From: Actinomycetes bacterium
GTDB taxonomy: Bacteria; Actinomycetota; Acidimicrobiia; Acidimicrobiales; Ilumatobacteraceae
Length of the DNA stretch: 41,027 bases
Direction: 5' to 3'
Assembly (NCBI GenBank): GCA_014190095.1
Contig: BJFW01000008.1
Coordinates: 1-41,027 of the forward strand
Part shown: one piece after another, positions 16,840-24,368 of the stretch
How the letters are laid out: each line of letters opens with the position of its first letter
How positions within the stretch are numbered: position 1 is the first letter of the stretch
Made by a program: the position numbers and the translations under genes
The notes under the pieces: generated by a model
Told to the model about the DNA's origin: nothing
What the model saw: the letters and a program-made list of their open reading frames with translations, nothing else
Database searches by the model: none

Positions 16840-17676
16840 TTATGCCCGGCCCTTTCCTGAACGACGACGGCGAACGATGAGTTGTTGTGATGACTTGTTC
16901 TTGTTACGGGTACGACGCTCTGGTTTACCCCAAGGTGAAACTGGATGGCGTCCACCGGATGTCTTACCTTCACCACCACCGTGTGGGTGGTCGACAGGGT
17001 TCATAACAACACCGCGTGATTGTGGGCGAACACCCTTCCAACGGTTACGTCCGGCTTTACCAATCTTGATGAGTTCGTGCTCTGCGTTACCGACTTCACC
17101 GATAGTTGCACGGCAGTCGATTGGAACGCGACGCATTTCAGAACTTGGCATACGCAATGTTGCGAAGTCGCCTTCTTTTGCAACGAGCTGCACAGCCATT
17201 CCTGCTGAACGACCAACTTTGCCACCCTGACCCGGGCGCAATTCAATGTTGTGAACGACGGTACCTACAGGCAAGTAACGAAGTGGCAACGCATTGCCAA
17301 CTTTGATGTCTGCCTTTGGTCCGCTCTGAACACGCATGCCAACTTCAAGACCCTTAGGAGCAAGGATGTATGCCTTTGATCCGTCGGCGTAATGCAAGAG
17401 CGCGATGCGGCACGTGCGGTTTGGATCGTATTCAATTGCTGCAACCTTGGCTTCGTACTGGTCATAGTTGCGCTTGAAATCGATGATGCGGTACTGCTGC
17501 TTGTGTCCACCACCTTGGTGACGCGAAGTTACGCGACCATAGACGTTGCGACCACCAGCAGAGGTCTTCTTTGCAAGCAACGTCTTTTCAGGCGTGCTCT
17601 TGGTGATGTCAGCGAAGTCGGACACCGTTTGAAAACGGCGACCGGCACTCGTTGGTTTACGTTTGCGAATTCCCAT
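16840..17676 (-). CDS. rplB: 50S ribosomal protein L2
   Basis: L2 (278 residues) is needed for subunit association and peptidyl transferase assembly. The RNA-binding domain has [22 protein letters not shown]. The C-terminal KOW-like domain includes [21 protein letters not shown] near residues 230-250, with the conserved His of the HPHGGG loop. It begins 22 bases after rplW. Confidence 0.98.
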   Translation of the reverse strand: MGIRKRKPTSAGRRFQTVSDFADITKSTPEKTLLAKKTSAGGRNVYGRVTSRHQGGGHKQQYRIIDFKRNYDQYEAKVAAIEYDPNRTCRIALLHYADGSKAYILAPKGLEVGMRVQSGPKADIKVGNALPLRYLPVGTVVHNIELRPGQGGKVGRSAGMAVQLVAKEGDFATLRMPSSEMRRVPIDCRATIGEVGNAEHELIKIGKAGRNRWKGVRPQSRGVVMNPVDHPHGGGEGKTSGGRHPVSPWGKPERRTRNKNKSSQQLIVRRRRSGKGRA

Positions 17677-17698
17677 ATTTCGTCTCTTTCAGCTCGCT

Positions 17699-17989
17699 CT
17701 AGTTCTCGAACAACGGGATTTCATTTCCCGCTTCAAGAGTGACGATGGCCCGTTTGGTGTTTGGACGCTGACCAAAGCGGTTGGTTCCGCGAGTCTGGCG
17801 CATCTTGCCACGACGGTTGAGAGTGTTCACGCGACGAACCTTGACGTTCCAAATGGCTTCGACTGCGTCACTAATTTCTGGCTTGCTGGAGTCTGGGTGT
17901 ACTTCAAATGTGTACGTTCCCTTGTCCATCAATGAGTAGCTCTTCTCCGAAATGATCGGGCGAAGGATGATGTCGCGTGGATCTTTCAC
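17699..17989 (-). CDS. rplW: 50S ribosomal protein L23 (GTG start)
   Basis: Exit-tunnel rim protein that docks trigger factor and signal recognition particle, 96 residues. [20 protein letters not shown] at the N-terminus and [25 protein letters not shown] in the flexible loop are diagnostic. The start codon is GTG and overlaps the rplD stop (GTGA), so translation is coupled to rplD. Confidence 0.97.
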   Translation of the reverse strand: MKDPRDIILRPIISEKSYSLMDKGTYTFEVHPDSSKPEISDAVEAIWNVKVRRVNTLNRRGKMRQTRGTNRFGQRPNTKRAIVTLEAGNEIPLFEN

Positions 17990-18636
17990 TTTGCGGCCTC
18001 CTTGACCTTCGGCAAGCTTGCTGTTGTAAACACAAGCCAGTCGTTGCAGAGAATGTCGTAGGCGTTGAGTTCTGGGGTGATTACCACCTGAACATTGCTC
18101 AAGTTGCGGAATGACTTGCTGGCGACCTCATCATCGCGATCTACAACGATCATGATCTTGCCGTCGAGACCAAGTGAGTTCAACAACAACGTTGCATCCT
18201 TGGTGCTCGGCTTGTCGAAACTAAACTTGTCAACAACAACTACCTTGCCTTCAAGCGCACGATCAGACAATGCTGAACGAAGTGCCAAAGCAATCATTTT
18301 CTTTGGTGTGCGTTGTGTGTATTTGCGTGGCTTTGGTCCGAGTGCAACAGCACCACCACTGAAGTGCGGTGCACGAATTGAACCTTGACGAGCGCCACCA
18401 GTTCCTTTTTGGCCGAATGGCTTCTTGCCACCACCGCGAACTTCGGAGCGTGTCTTCGTGCTCTGTGTACCTGAACGACGGTGTGCCAACTGTGCAGTAA
18501 CCACTTGGTGCATTACTGGAATGTTTGGCTCGATGCCGAAAAACTCTGCTGGCAAAGTTGCCGAGCCAGTTTTTTCTGCTGCCGCTTTAGGAGCTGCTTT
18601 CTTCGCAGCTTTCTTTACTGGTTTTGCAGTTGCCAT
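17986..18636 (-). CDS. rplD: 50S ribosomal protein L4
   Basis: L4 reaches into the exit tunnel with an extended loop; in E. coli it also represses its own (S10) operon. The tunnel loop is clear: [20 protein letters not shown] and [19 protein letters not shown] (about residues 58-97). An N-terminal Lys/Ala-rich tail of about 20 residues ([18 protein letters not shown]) precedes the core. It lies 4 bases after rplC. Because rpsJ is separated from this operon, any L4 feedback would have to act on the leader in front of rplC. Confidence 0.97.
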   Translation of the reverse strand: MATAKPVKKAAKKAAPKAAAEKTGSATLPAEFFGIEPNIPVMHQVVTAQLAHRRSGTQSTKTRSEVRGGGKKPFGQKGTGGARQGSIRAPHFSGGAVALGPKPRKYTQRTPKKMIALALRSALSDRALEGKVVVVDKFSFDKPSTKDATLLLNSLGLDGKIMIVVDRDDEVASKSFRNLSNVQVVITPELNAYDILCNDWLVFTTASLPKVKEAAK

Positions 18637-18640
18637 CGCG

Positions 18641-19279
18641 TTACTTTCCCTTCACCGCGTTACGCACGATTACGACGCCACCGTTTGGACCAGGAACTGA
18701 ACCCTTCACCAACAGCAGACCGCGCTCGAGATCGGCTTGTACAACTTCAAGATTCAAGGTGGTCGTTTGTGCGTGACCCATGTGGCCAGCCATGCGCAAG
18801 CCCTTGAATACACGACCAGGAAATGAGCATGAACCGATAGAACCTGGCGCACGGTGGTGCTTGTGGTTACCGTGACTTGCTCCTTGACCAGCAAAGTTGT
18901 GGCGCTTCATTCCACCTGCGAAACCCTTACCACGACTTACCGCAGTGACGTCAACGCGCTCGCCTGCAGCAAGTGTGTCCACAGTGATTTCTTGTCCAAC
19001 GGTGAAGCCATCAACTGACTCGAGACGAAGCTCGACGAGTCGACGGCCTGCAGCAACGCTGGCCTTTGCGAAGTGACCAGACTCGGCCTTGGTTAGTTTC
19101 TTCGGATCCTTTTGACCGTAAGTGACTTGCAAGGCTGCATAGCCGTCACGCTCACCGGTCTTAACTTGGACCACACGGGCTGGTTCAACACGCAGCACAG
19201 TTACGGGAATGATGCGCTGGTCATCTCCCCAAATCTGTGTCATGCCGACCTTCTCGCCGACGATTGCTTTTTGTGCCAT
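18641..19279 (-). CDS. rplC: 50S ribosomal protein L3
   Basis: Early-assembly protein of 212 residues reaching the peptidyl transferase centre. KAIVGEKVGMTQIW at the start and RGKGFAGGMKRHNFAGQGASHGNHKHHRAPGSIG (about residues 118-151) are diagnostic; the latter holds the Gln commonly N-methylated in other bacteria. AAAGGG lies 9 bases before the ATG. This is the first gene of the S10 block here because rpsJ has been separated; about 300 bases of leader precede it. Confidence 0.98.
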   Translation of the reverse strand: MAQKAIVGEKVGMTQIWGDDQRIIPVTVLRVEPARVVQVKTGERDGYAALQVTYGQKDPKKLTKAESGHFAKASVAAGRRLVELRLESVDGFTVGQEITVDTLAAGERVDVTAVSRGKGFAGGMKRHNFAGQGASHGNHKHHRAPGSIGSCSFPGRVFKGLRMAGHMGHAQTTTLNLEVVQADLERGLLLVKGSVPGPNGGVVIVRNAVKGK

Positions 19280-19510
19280 AACGGCGACCCTTTTCTCGTT
19301 CGTGTAGTTCGATGTGTCTGTACTTGTTCATTTTTTGCAATGTTTAAACATCGCCGTTCACGCAAATGCTCCGCTCGGCAAAAGCCGGCGGAGCACCGAA
19401 AACAGTGGTGCTGCAATGTCCCCCTTGCGGGGCTCTTGCAGACGTCGATTGTGACGCCTCAAACTTTGGCGATGTTTCCAACTGGATGTCGGACATGTCG
19501 CTAATGCGGA
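19280..19510 (-). promoter_or_regulatory. Long structured leader of the rplC operon, candidate r-protein regulatory RNA
   Basis: No gene lies between htrA and rplC. Read on the minus strand the stretch has two strong stem-loops. One, at 19411-19441, has outer arms CTGCAA and TTGCAG, a small internal loop, and an inner CCCC/GGGG stem closed by a GCAA (GNRA) tetraloop. The other, at 19367-19395, has arms TGCTCCGC and GCGGAGCA, an inner CGGC/GCCG with one bulged A, and a UUUU loop. Neither is followed by a U-run. A perfect short inverted repeat ATGTC-n-GACAT lies at 19486-19496. S10 leaders in other bacteria bind L4 or another operon protein. Whether this one does is inference. Confidence 0.5.
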
Positions 19511-19516
19511 GTTGAA

Positions 19517-19546
19517 ACTCTATCGGCGCAAATTCAGGCTTCCCAA
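19517..19546 (-). promoter_or_regulatory. Candidate promoter for the rplC-secY transcription unit
   Basis: On the minus strand TTGGGA (19541-19546) is followed after 16 bases by GATAGA (19519-19524), or after 18 by TAGAGT (19517-19522); the second fits TANNNT. Initiation near 19510 would give a leader of about 230 bases containing both hairpins. The -10 overlaps a GAGTT/AACTC inverted repeat. Confidence 0.45.
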
Positions 19547-19562
19547 CGCCCAAAACAAGGGT

Positions 19563-19577
19563 TTCGGCCAGGCCGAA
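19563..19577 (-). terminator. Palindrome after htrA, possible weak terminator
   Basis: TTCGGCC-T-GGCCGAA is a perfect 15-base inverted repeat starting 9 bases after the htrA stop. It would fold with five pairs and a 5-base loop. The bases that follow, ACCCTTGTTTTG, are only partly T-rich, so termination is probably incomplete. Confidence 0.4.
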
Positions 19578-19586
19578 CGGGGCGAA

Positions 19587-20771
19587 TTAGTCGCCGGTTC
19601 GGGCCACCAATTTGGCCTTCACGGTGATCCGTTTGCCGTCCCGAAGCAGCTCAATTTCGACGGTTTGACCGGGGCTGGCATCGCGAATTGCGGCCACCAG
19701 ACCCGCCTGTCCGTCAATTGGCTCTCCATCAACAGACAGCACAATGTCGCTTTCTCTAATGCCAGCAAGGCTTGCAGGGGAATTTGGCTGGACGCTAGAG
19801 ATAATTGCCCCCTGGCCGCCGTCTGTCCGCTCGGCCAGACCTACCCCCAAAAAACCCTCTTGACGAGCCTGGCCGCCTGCCTGGCTGCGAAGTTGCTCGA
19901 GGACAGGCACGATTTCGTCCACCGCGATGGAAAAGCCCACATTGTTGGCGGCCGAATTGGCGTCGCTCCGAGCCACGGCCGTATTGATGCCAACAACTTC
20001 GCCTCGGAAATTCACCAGTGGTCCACCTGAGTTACCCGAGGAAATCGCAGCATCCGTTTGAATAAGACCATTCAAGGCCCCTGACTCGGTGATGATCGTT
20101 CGCTTCAGTGCAGAAATTATTCCCGAAGTTACCGTTGGTCCGCCATCAAGATCGAGCGCGTAGCCAATGGCAATTACTCCATCACCAATACGAATGGTTC
20201 CTGGTTGCGCAAATGTTGCTGGCTTCAAATCTGTTGCTTCAATCTTCAACAATGCAAGATCGTTACCGGGATCAGACGCCAATACTTTGGCTAGACGTGG
20301 TTCAGTTTCACCAGCAAAACGAACTTTAACTTCGGTTGCATCGGCAACCACGTGCGCGTTGGTCAAGATCTCTCCATCGGCAGTGAGCACCACTCCGGTA
20401 CCCGTGCCCTCACCCGTTGTCATTCCATCATCAATTGAACTTGAAATGGTGACAACACTGTCGGCCATTGCGTTAGCAACCTGCGCAATAACAGTGTCGC
20501 CCACACTTTCATCATCTGGACTTACTTGGCTCGTGACGAGAGGAGAGTTTGATGATTGAATTGAAGAACTTGAACCAAAAGACAGATCCCAATTGTCTGC
20601 GACTTCATTTCCAACAAGTCCACCAACAAAACCAACTACCAAGGTCAACAGCACGCCAATTGTGCGACGTGGTGATTTATTTGACGCACCCTGGGCAGGT
20701 GGAGCCGGTGGTGGGGGCAGCGGTGAACTGAATTCGTTTTCTTCAGGGGACGGGGTCATCCAACTAGTCAT
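19587..20771 (-). CDS. Membrane-anchored HtrA/DegP-like serine protease with one PDZ domain
   Basis: Extracytoplasmic quality-control protease, 394 residues. Order: a cytosolic Pro-rich tail (residues 17-27), one membrane segment (about 37-55), a Ser-rich linker, a trypsin-like domain (about 90-285) and a C-terminal PDZ domain (about 300-390). The catalytic triad is His140 (NAHVV), Asp171 (GNDLALLKI) and Ser248 (SSGNSGGPL). This is the usual actinobacterial HtrA/PepD layout. The gene lies between pat (divergent) and rplC (same direction), which is not a usual place for htrA. A link with export or surface glycans is possible but not shown by sequence. The symbol is left blank because several paralogues (htrA, pepD, degQ) share this layout. 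Confidence 0.93.
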   Translation of the reverse strand: MTSWMTPSPEENEFSSPLPPPPAPPAQGASNKSPRRTIGVLLTLVVGFVGGLVGNEVADNWDLSFGSSSSIQSSNSPLVTSQVSPDDESVGDTVIAQVANAMADSVVTISSSIDDGMTTGEGTGTGVVLTADGEILTNAHVVADATEVKVRFAGETEPRLAKVLASDPGNDLALLKIEATDLKPATFAQPGTIRIGDGVIAIGYALDLDGGPTVTSGIISALKRTIITESGALNGLIQTDAAISSGNSGGPLVNFRGEVVGINTAVARSDANSAANNVGFSIAVDEIVPVLEQLRSQAGGQARQEGFLGVGLAERTDGGQGAIISSVQPNSPASLAGIRESDIVLSVDGEPIDGQAGLVAAIRDASPGQTVEIELLRDGKRITVKAKLVARTGD

Positions 20772-20834
20772 GACTTTGTTCTATCGCAAAATCAGCAAAG
20801 TAAGCCATCAGAAACATGCATTCTTTACCAATTC

Positions 20835-20863
20835 TTGAAATCGCTCGTTCCGCTTGCCATAAG
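20835..20863 (+). promoter_or_regulatory. Possible promoter of the plus-strand acetyltransferase gene
   Basis: TTGAAA (20835-20840) and CATAAG (20858-20863) are 17 bases apart. Initiation near 20870 would leave about 10 bases of leader before the GTG at 20881. There is no Shine-Dalgarno sequence, so the message may be nearly leaderless, which is common in actinomycetes. The 109-base gap to htrA is the only divergent intergenic region in the window. Confidence 0.35.
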
Positions 20864-20880
20864 CCGCTAAGTTCGCCCAT

Positions 20881-21408
20881 GTGCAAGCACCGCAATCTTC
20901 GATCAAAATTCGTCGCGCCACAGTTGCTGATGCTGCCTCAATTGTAGAAATTTACAACCACGAGGTTCAATTTGAGACCTCAACCTTTGACCTTGTGCCC
21001 CGCACGCTCGATGCACAGCAAGCATGGATCAGCGCTCGCAGTGGTGCATTTTCTGCAATCGTTGCAATTGATGAAACTGACACAGTTGTTGGGTTCGGTG
21101 CTCTAAGCGAATACCGAGATCGTGCTGCATATAAAACCTCGGTAGAAAACTCGGTCTACGTAAAGAGAGATCTTGCGCGCTCAGGAATTGGTCGCTTGAT
21201 TCTGACCAACTTGTTGCAGCAAGCTGCCGACTCTGGTTTTCATTCGGTGATGGCGCGAATCGAAGCGTCAAGCACTGCATCACGTGGACTGCACGAAGCG
21301 TGCGGCTTTACGTTGGTGGGAATTGAGCGTGAAATCGGTCGCAAGTTTGGTCGTTGGCTTGACGTGGCAATAATGCAATGCCTCTTACATGAACAACCCG
21401 GTATCTAA
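20881..21408 (+). CDS. GNAT N-acetyltransferase, Pat/MnaT (phosphinothricin acetyltransferase-like) family
   Basis: A 175-residue single-domain GNAT protein, the only confident plus-strand gene here. Pat-family marks are IRRATVADAASIVEIYNHEV at the N-terminus, the FETSTFDLVPRT segment, GFGALSEYRDRAAYKTSVENSVYV, the acetyl-CoA loop RSGIGRLIL and the C-terminal GFTLVGIEREIGRKFGRWLDVAIMQ. Relatives acetylate methionine sulfone/sulfoximine or other amino acids; the true substrate here is unknown. The start is GTG without a ribosome binding site; an overlapping ATG two bases earlier is out of frame. The stop is 3 bases from the convergent pseI stop, with no terminator between them. Confidence 0.88.
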   Translation: MQAPQSSIKIRRATVADAASIVEIYNHEVQFETSTFDLVPRTLDAQQAWISARSGAFSAIVAIDETDTVVGFGALSEYRDRAAYKTSVENSVYVKRDLARSGIGRLILTNLLQQAADSGFHSVMARIEASSTASRGLHEACGFTLVGIEREIGRKFGRWLDVAIMQCLLHEQPGI

Positions 21409-21411
21409 GGA

Positions 21412-22425
21412 CTACCCCAGTAAATCGTTAGTGATTGGTTCACCAACTGCAATATCACGTTTTACTTTCATGCCCGAAATGCGCGAGAAATCATCTGGCG
21501 ATAATCCACCTGCGGGTCGTACCGAGCGAACATTGAGTTCGGTGATCTGATCGCCAGCTTTGATTGCAGTCACTGCTCGCAGTGAACGACGAAATTTCAA
21601 ACTGTTTACTTCAGATGCAGACGGGCCAAAGCGTGCGGTGCCTAATGCACTTGAAGCCTCTCGAATGTCGCGAATCATTGCAGCAAACTCGTGTGGCTCT
21701 AAAGAAAACGCTCCATCTGGGCCACCATCGCTTCGGCGCATAGTGATGTGCTTTTCAATAATGGTTGCACCAAGTGCGACGGCACTAATTGCAGTTACCG
21801 ACGTCATGGTGTGATCTGAAAGTCCAACAGGAATTCCCCACTTTGCGATCATGGTCGGAATTGCAGCCAGATCCATTTCCGAACTATTTGCGGGGTAGGT
21901 GGAGTTGCAACGAAGCACTGAAACTTGCGGCGCACCTGCACCTTGCGCCGCTTTAACCGCAGCATCAATTTCATCCAACGTCGACATACCTGTCGACATA
22001 ATCATTGGCTTGCCCTTTGATGCAACATAACGAATGAGTGGAAGGTCAACTAGTTCGAACGATGCAATTTTGTAGGTCGCAATGTTGAACTTCTCAAGAA
22101 AATCAACAGCAGTGTTATCAAACGGGCTCGATAGCCAATCGATGCCAAGTTTGTTTGCTTCGGCAACCAAGTCACCGGTCCATTCCCAAGGAGTCATCGC
22201 TTCGGCATACAAGTCTGCAAGCTGACGACCGTCCCACAGTGTTCCGCCACTTACGCGGAAGTCGGGGTGATCGGAGCGCACCGTAATGGTCTCTGCCGTG
22301 TAGTGCTGAAACTTCACCGCATCGGCACCGGCTTCGTGAGCGGCATGAATAACTTCAAGTGCCCGAGTTTTGCTACCTCCATGATTGGCAGATAGCTCGG
22401 CAATGACATACACAGGTTTACCCAT
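21412..22425 (-). CDS. pseI: Pseudaminic acid synthase
   Basis: Condenses 2,4-diacetamido-2,4,6-trideoxy-L-altrose with phosphoenolpyruvate to give pseudaminic acid, a nonulosonic (sialic-like) acid. The 337 residues form a NeuB-type TIM barrel plus a C-terminal SAF (antifreeze-like) domain from about residue 275. PseI-type rather than sialic- or legionaminic-type signatures are LWDGRQLADLY (63-73) followed by PWEW, RCNSTYPA, and the SDGGPDGAFSLEP stretch. SANHGG is at 12-17 and KFQ at 38-40. The first 8 bases overlap the end of pseH, so translation is coupled. The next cotranscribable gene, htrA, lies beyond the convergent pat. PseF (CMP transfer) and the first two enzymes, PseB and PseC, are not in the window. 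Confidence 0.92.
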   Translation of the reverse strand: MGKPVYVIAELSANHGGSKTRALEVIHAAHEAGADAVKFQHYTAETITVRSDHPDFRVSGGTLWDGRQLADLYAEAMTPWEWTGDLVAEANKLGIDWLSSPFDNTAVDFLEKFNIATYKIASFELVDLPLIRYVASKGKPMIMSTGMSTLDEIDAAVKAAQGAGAPQVSVLRCNSTYPANSSEMDLAAIPTMIAKWGIPVGLSDHTMTSVTAISAVALGATIIEKHITMRRSDGGPDGAFSLEPHEFAAMIRDIREASSALGTARFGPSASEVNSLKFRRSLRAVTAIKAGDQITELNVRSVRPAGGLSPDDFSRISGMKVKRDIAVGEPITNDLLG

Positions 22426-22978
22426 TAATGCTCACCCCCTTTTCGCTCAGCTTCTGCAGAACACGTGATTCAGACATATTCCACGACTCACGTGTTAGTT
22501 CAAGTGTAACTACCGACAACATTTCATCACCGCGCTTCACGGCATCGATCTGTAAGCCTGTGCGCACATAGCCAACGCTTTCGTATAGTCCAATTGCATT
22601 TTCGTTCTGTGCAACGGCTTCGCATTTCACAACATCTACGACCAACTCATTGAATGCGTAACGGAACGAGAGCGCGCACGCGGCCTGCGCAACGCCTTTG
22701 CCACGTGCATTCATATCTGCCAAATACATTCCCCACTCACATGAACTTCCTTGGCTGGAAACGCCTGTAAGAAAAACTGAACCTACTGCGACACCATCTG
22801 CAACGATTTTCCAATACACCTTGGACGCATCAGCGAGCATGGCGTCAAACCACGAATTGTGCTCTTCTTCGCCTATCTGATGGTTTGTGTACATCCACTT
22901 CGAAACGGACGGGTCGTTTCTCCACTCGCGAAGTGACAATTTATCGGCAGGCGAAATTCGAACAAGTCCCACAATCAC
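22418..22978 (-). CDS. pseH: PseH-type N-acetyltransferase (UDP-4-amino-4,6-dideoxy-N-acetyl-beta-L-altrosamine acetyltransferase)
   Basis: Third step of pseudaminic acid synthesis: acetylation of the 4-amino group using acetyl-CoA. The 186-residue GNAT fold has the PseH-like substrate region LREWRNDPSVSKWMYTNHQI then EEHNSWF (about residues 16-46), the acetyl-CoA loop ARGKGVAQAA, and the C-terminal NENAIGLYESVGYVRTG. About 20 residues beyond the usual end reach into pseI. It overlaps pseG by four bases (ATGA) and pseI by eight. Family assignment rests on both the sequence pattern and the pseG/pseI neighbours; on sequence alone it could be another RimJ-like GNAT. Confidence 0.87.
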   Translation of the reverse strand: MIVGLVRISPADKLSLREWRNDPSVSKWMYTNHQIGEEEHNSWFDAMLADASKVYWKIVADGVAVGSVFLTGVSSQGSSCEWGMYLADMNARGKGVAQAACALSFRYAFNELVVDVVKCEAVAQNENAIGLYESVGYVRTGLQIDAVKRGDEMLSVVTLELTRESWNMSESRVLQKLSEKGVSING

Positions 22979-23982
22979 GCGATTGCTCCGAGTTCACGCG
23001 CCACCATGCTTGCGCCATGAGCAACACCCGTGCTTAGGGCTGCACCGCGCATGGCAGAAGTTCCGCTCAAAATGCATGATTGCACTTCGTTCAACACAGC
23101 GTCAATGTTGAACCGAACACGGCAGTCAACGACACGTGTGAATCCAAGTTTCTTTGCTGCATTTGCTGATGCAAACTGATTATCAGCAACAACTAAGCCA
23201 ATTGATGGTGTACCCACTGCACATGCTTCCCACAACGACGAGCCTGCTGCAAGCACGGCAACATGGGCACTCGCCAAACTCGAAACGTAATCCTGCTGTT
23301 CAATCAGAGTTACATTCCCCAACTGATCTGCCAACTTTTGGATGTGTACTCGCTGAGTGTTGGTGTGGCCAACTGCAACGCGGATCTGCAAACCAGTTTC
23401 AGCCAATGCCTCAACAATTGGTGCCGTAAGTCCAAGGAAGTCGGCACCACCCATTGCAACGAACACTTCACCTTCGCGAGACGACAAGTTCATTGCGGCG
23501 ACTTCACGAACTTCTTTGCGCACCATCGCATATTGCAAACCAAGCAAAAGTTTTGGGTTGCCTTGAAGTTGTGCATACATCGATGCAGATGCATGCGGAT
23601 TTTGATTAATCACAGCACTCGGCGTCTGGGCATTCGTTTCTGCATTGTCATCAACTACAGCAAAAGGTGTGCTACTGGCTTCAAGCACTGCAAAAAACTC
23701 GCGGGAAAACTCGTAGCCGTCAACTACAACGATATTGGCATTGCGCTGAAGCACGAATTGAGCGTCTTCACTAGACCGGGGAGCACACGCAAGCTCAACC
23801 AATTCAACGCCACATGATGTGGCGAGCGACTGAAGACTTGGCGCGAGCTCGAAAGAAACGAGCTCGACGCCAAAACCTTCGTCGAGTAACGCCTCACCAA
23901 GCGAAAGTGATCGCATGACATGTCCAACCCCGATAGAGCTGGACGCATCTGCCCGCAGCACTGCAACCTTTCGGTTAACCAT
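22975..23982 (-). CDS. pseG: PseG, UDP-2,4-diacetamido-2,4,6-trideoxy-beta-L-altropyranose hydrolase
   Basis: Fourth pathway step: removes UDP from the diacetamido sugar before PseI acts. The 335-residue protein is GT-B-like (MurG-related). It opens VAVLRADASSSIGVGHVMRS, in which His21 of GVGHVMR corresponds to the proposed catalytic His of Campylobacter PseG. FVAMGGADFLGLT marks the second domain, and AGSSLWEACAVGTPSIGLVVADNQ the UDP-binding region. The start is 50 bases after rpsJ in the same direction. The gap holds only a 4-bp GGCG/CGCC hairpin and no clear ribosome binding site or strong terminator, so read-through from tuf-rpsJ is likely. Confidence 0.9.
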   Translation of the reverse strand: MVNRKVAVLRADASSSIGVGHVMRSLSLGEALLDEGFGVELVSFELAPSLQSLATSCGVELVELACAPRSSEDAQFVLQRNANIVVVDGYEFSREFFAVLEASSTPFAVVDDNAETNAQTPSAVINQNPHASASMYAQLQGNPKLLLGLQYAMVRKEVREVAAMNLSSREGEVFVAMGGADFLGLTAPIVEALAETGLQIRVAVGHTNTQRVHIQKLADQLGNVTLIEQQDYVSSLASAHVAVLAAGSSLWEACAVGTPSIGLVVADNQFASANAAKKLGFTRVVDCRVRFNIDAVLNEVQSCILSGTSAMRGAALSTGVAHGASMVARELGAIA

Positions 23983-24032
23983 GTACTACGCACCCTAATT
24001 GAAGGGCGTTTATCGCCTGTGAAGAACTGAAA

Positions 24033-24347
24033 TTAACTGTTCTGCAGCTTGATTTCGATGTCAACGCCAGCAGGCAGTTCAATGCGCTGGAGGCTGTCAA
24101 TGGTCTTCGCGTTTGGTTCCACGATGTCGATGAGACGCTTGTGAATGCGCATTTCGAAATGCTCACGTGAGTCTTTGTCGACGTGTGGTCCACGGATCAC
24201 CGTGTAACGGTGGTTGTCCGTAGGCAACGGAATTGGACCGCGCACTGTCGCGTTGGTTCGAGCAACAGTCTCGACGATCTTCTTTGAAGACTCATCGATG
24301 ATCTGATGATCGAATGCCTTGAGACGGATGCGGATGCTTGATGACAT
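24033..24347 (-). CDS. rpsJ: 30S ribosomal protein S10
   Basis: S10 (104 residues) is a head protein and, free of the ribosome, the NusE partner of NusB in antitermination. [53 protein letters not shown] and the C-terminal [11 protein letters not shown] are diagnostic. It follows tuf by 21 bases. In almost all bacteria rpsJ is directly followed by rplC; here it is followed by pseG, and rplC is about 4.7 kb away. Confidence 0.98.
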   Translation of the reverse strand: MSSSIRIRLKAFDHQIIDESSKKIVETVARTNATVRGPIPLPTDNHRYTVIRGPHVDKDSREHFEMRIHKRLIDIVEPNAKTIDSLQRIELPAGVDIEIKLQNS

Positions 24348-24368
24348 GAAGTTCAGCCAGTCAGTTCG

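Noticed and set aside
21029-21283. Minus-strand open frame inside pat that could continue the pse operon
   Set aside because: The plus-strand product is a clear GNAT acetyltransferase; the minus frame has no recognisable features.
24005-24017. GGCG/CGCC hairpin after rpsJ as a terminator separating pseG
   Set aside because: Only four base pairs with a five-base loop and no U-run; too weak to call a terminator.
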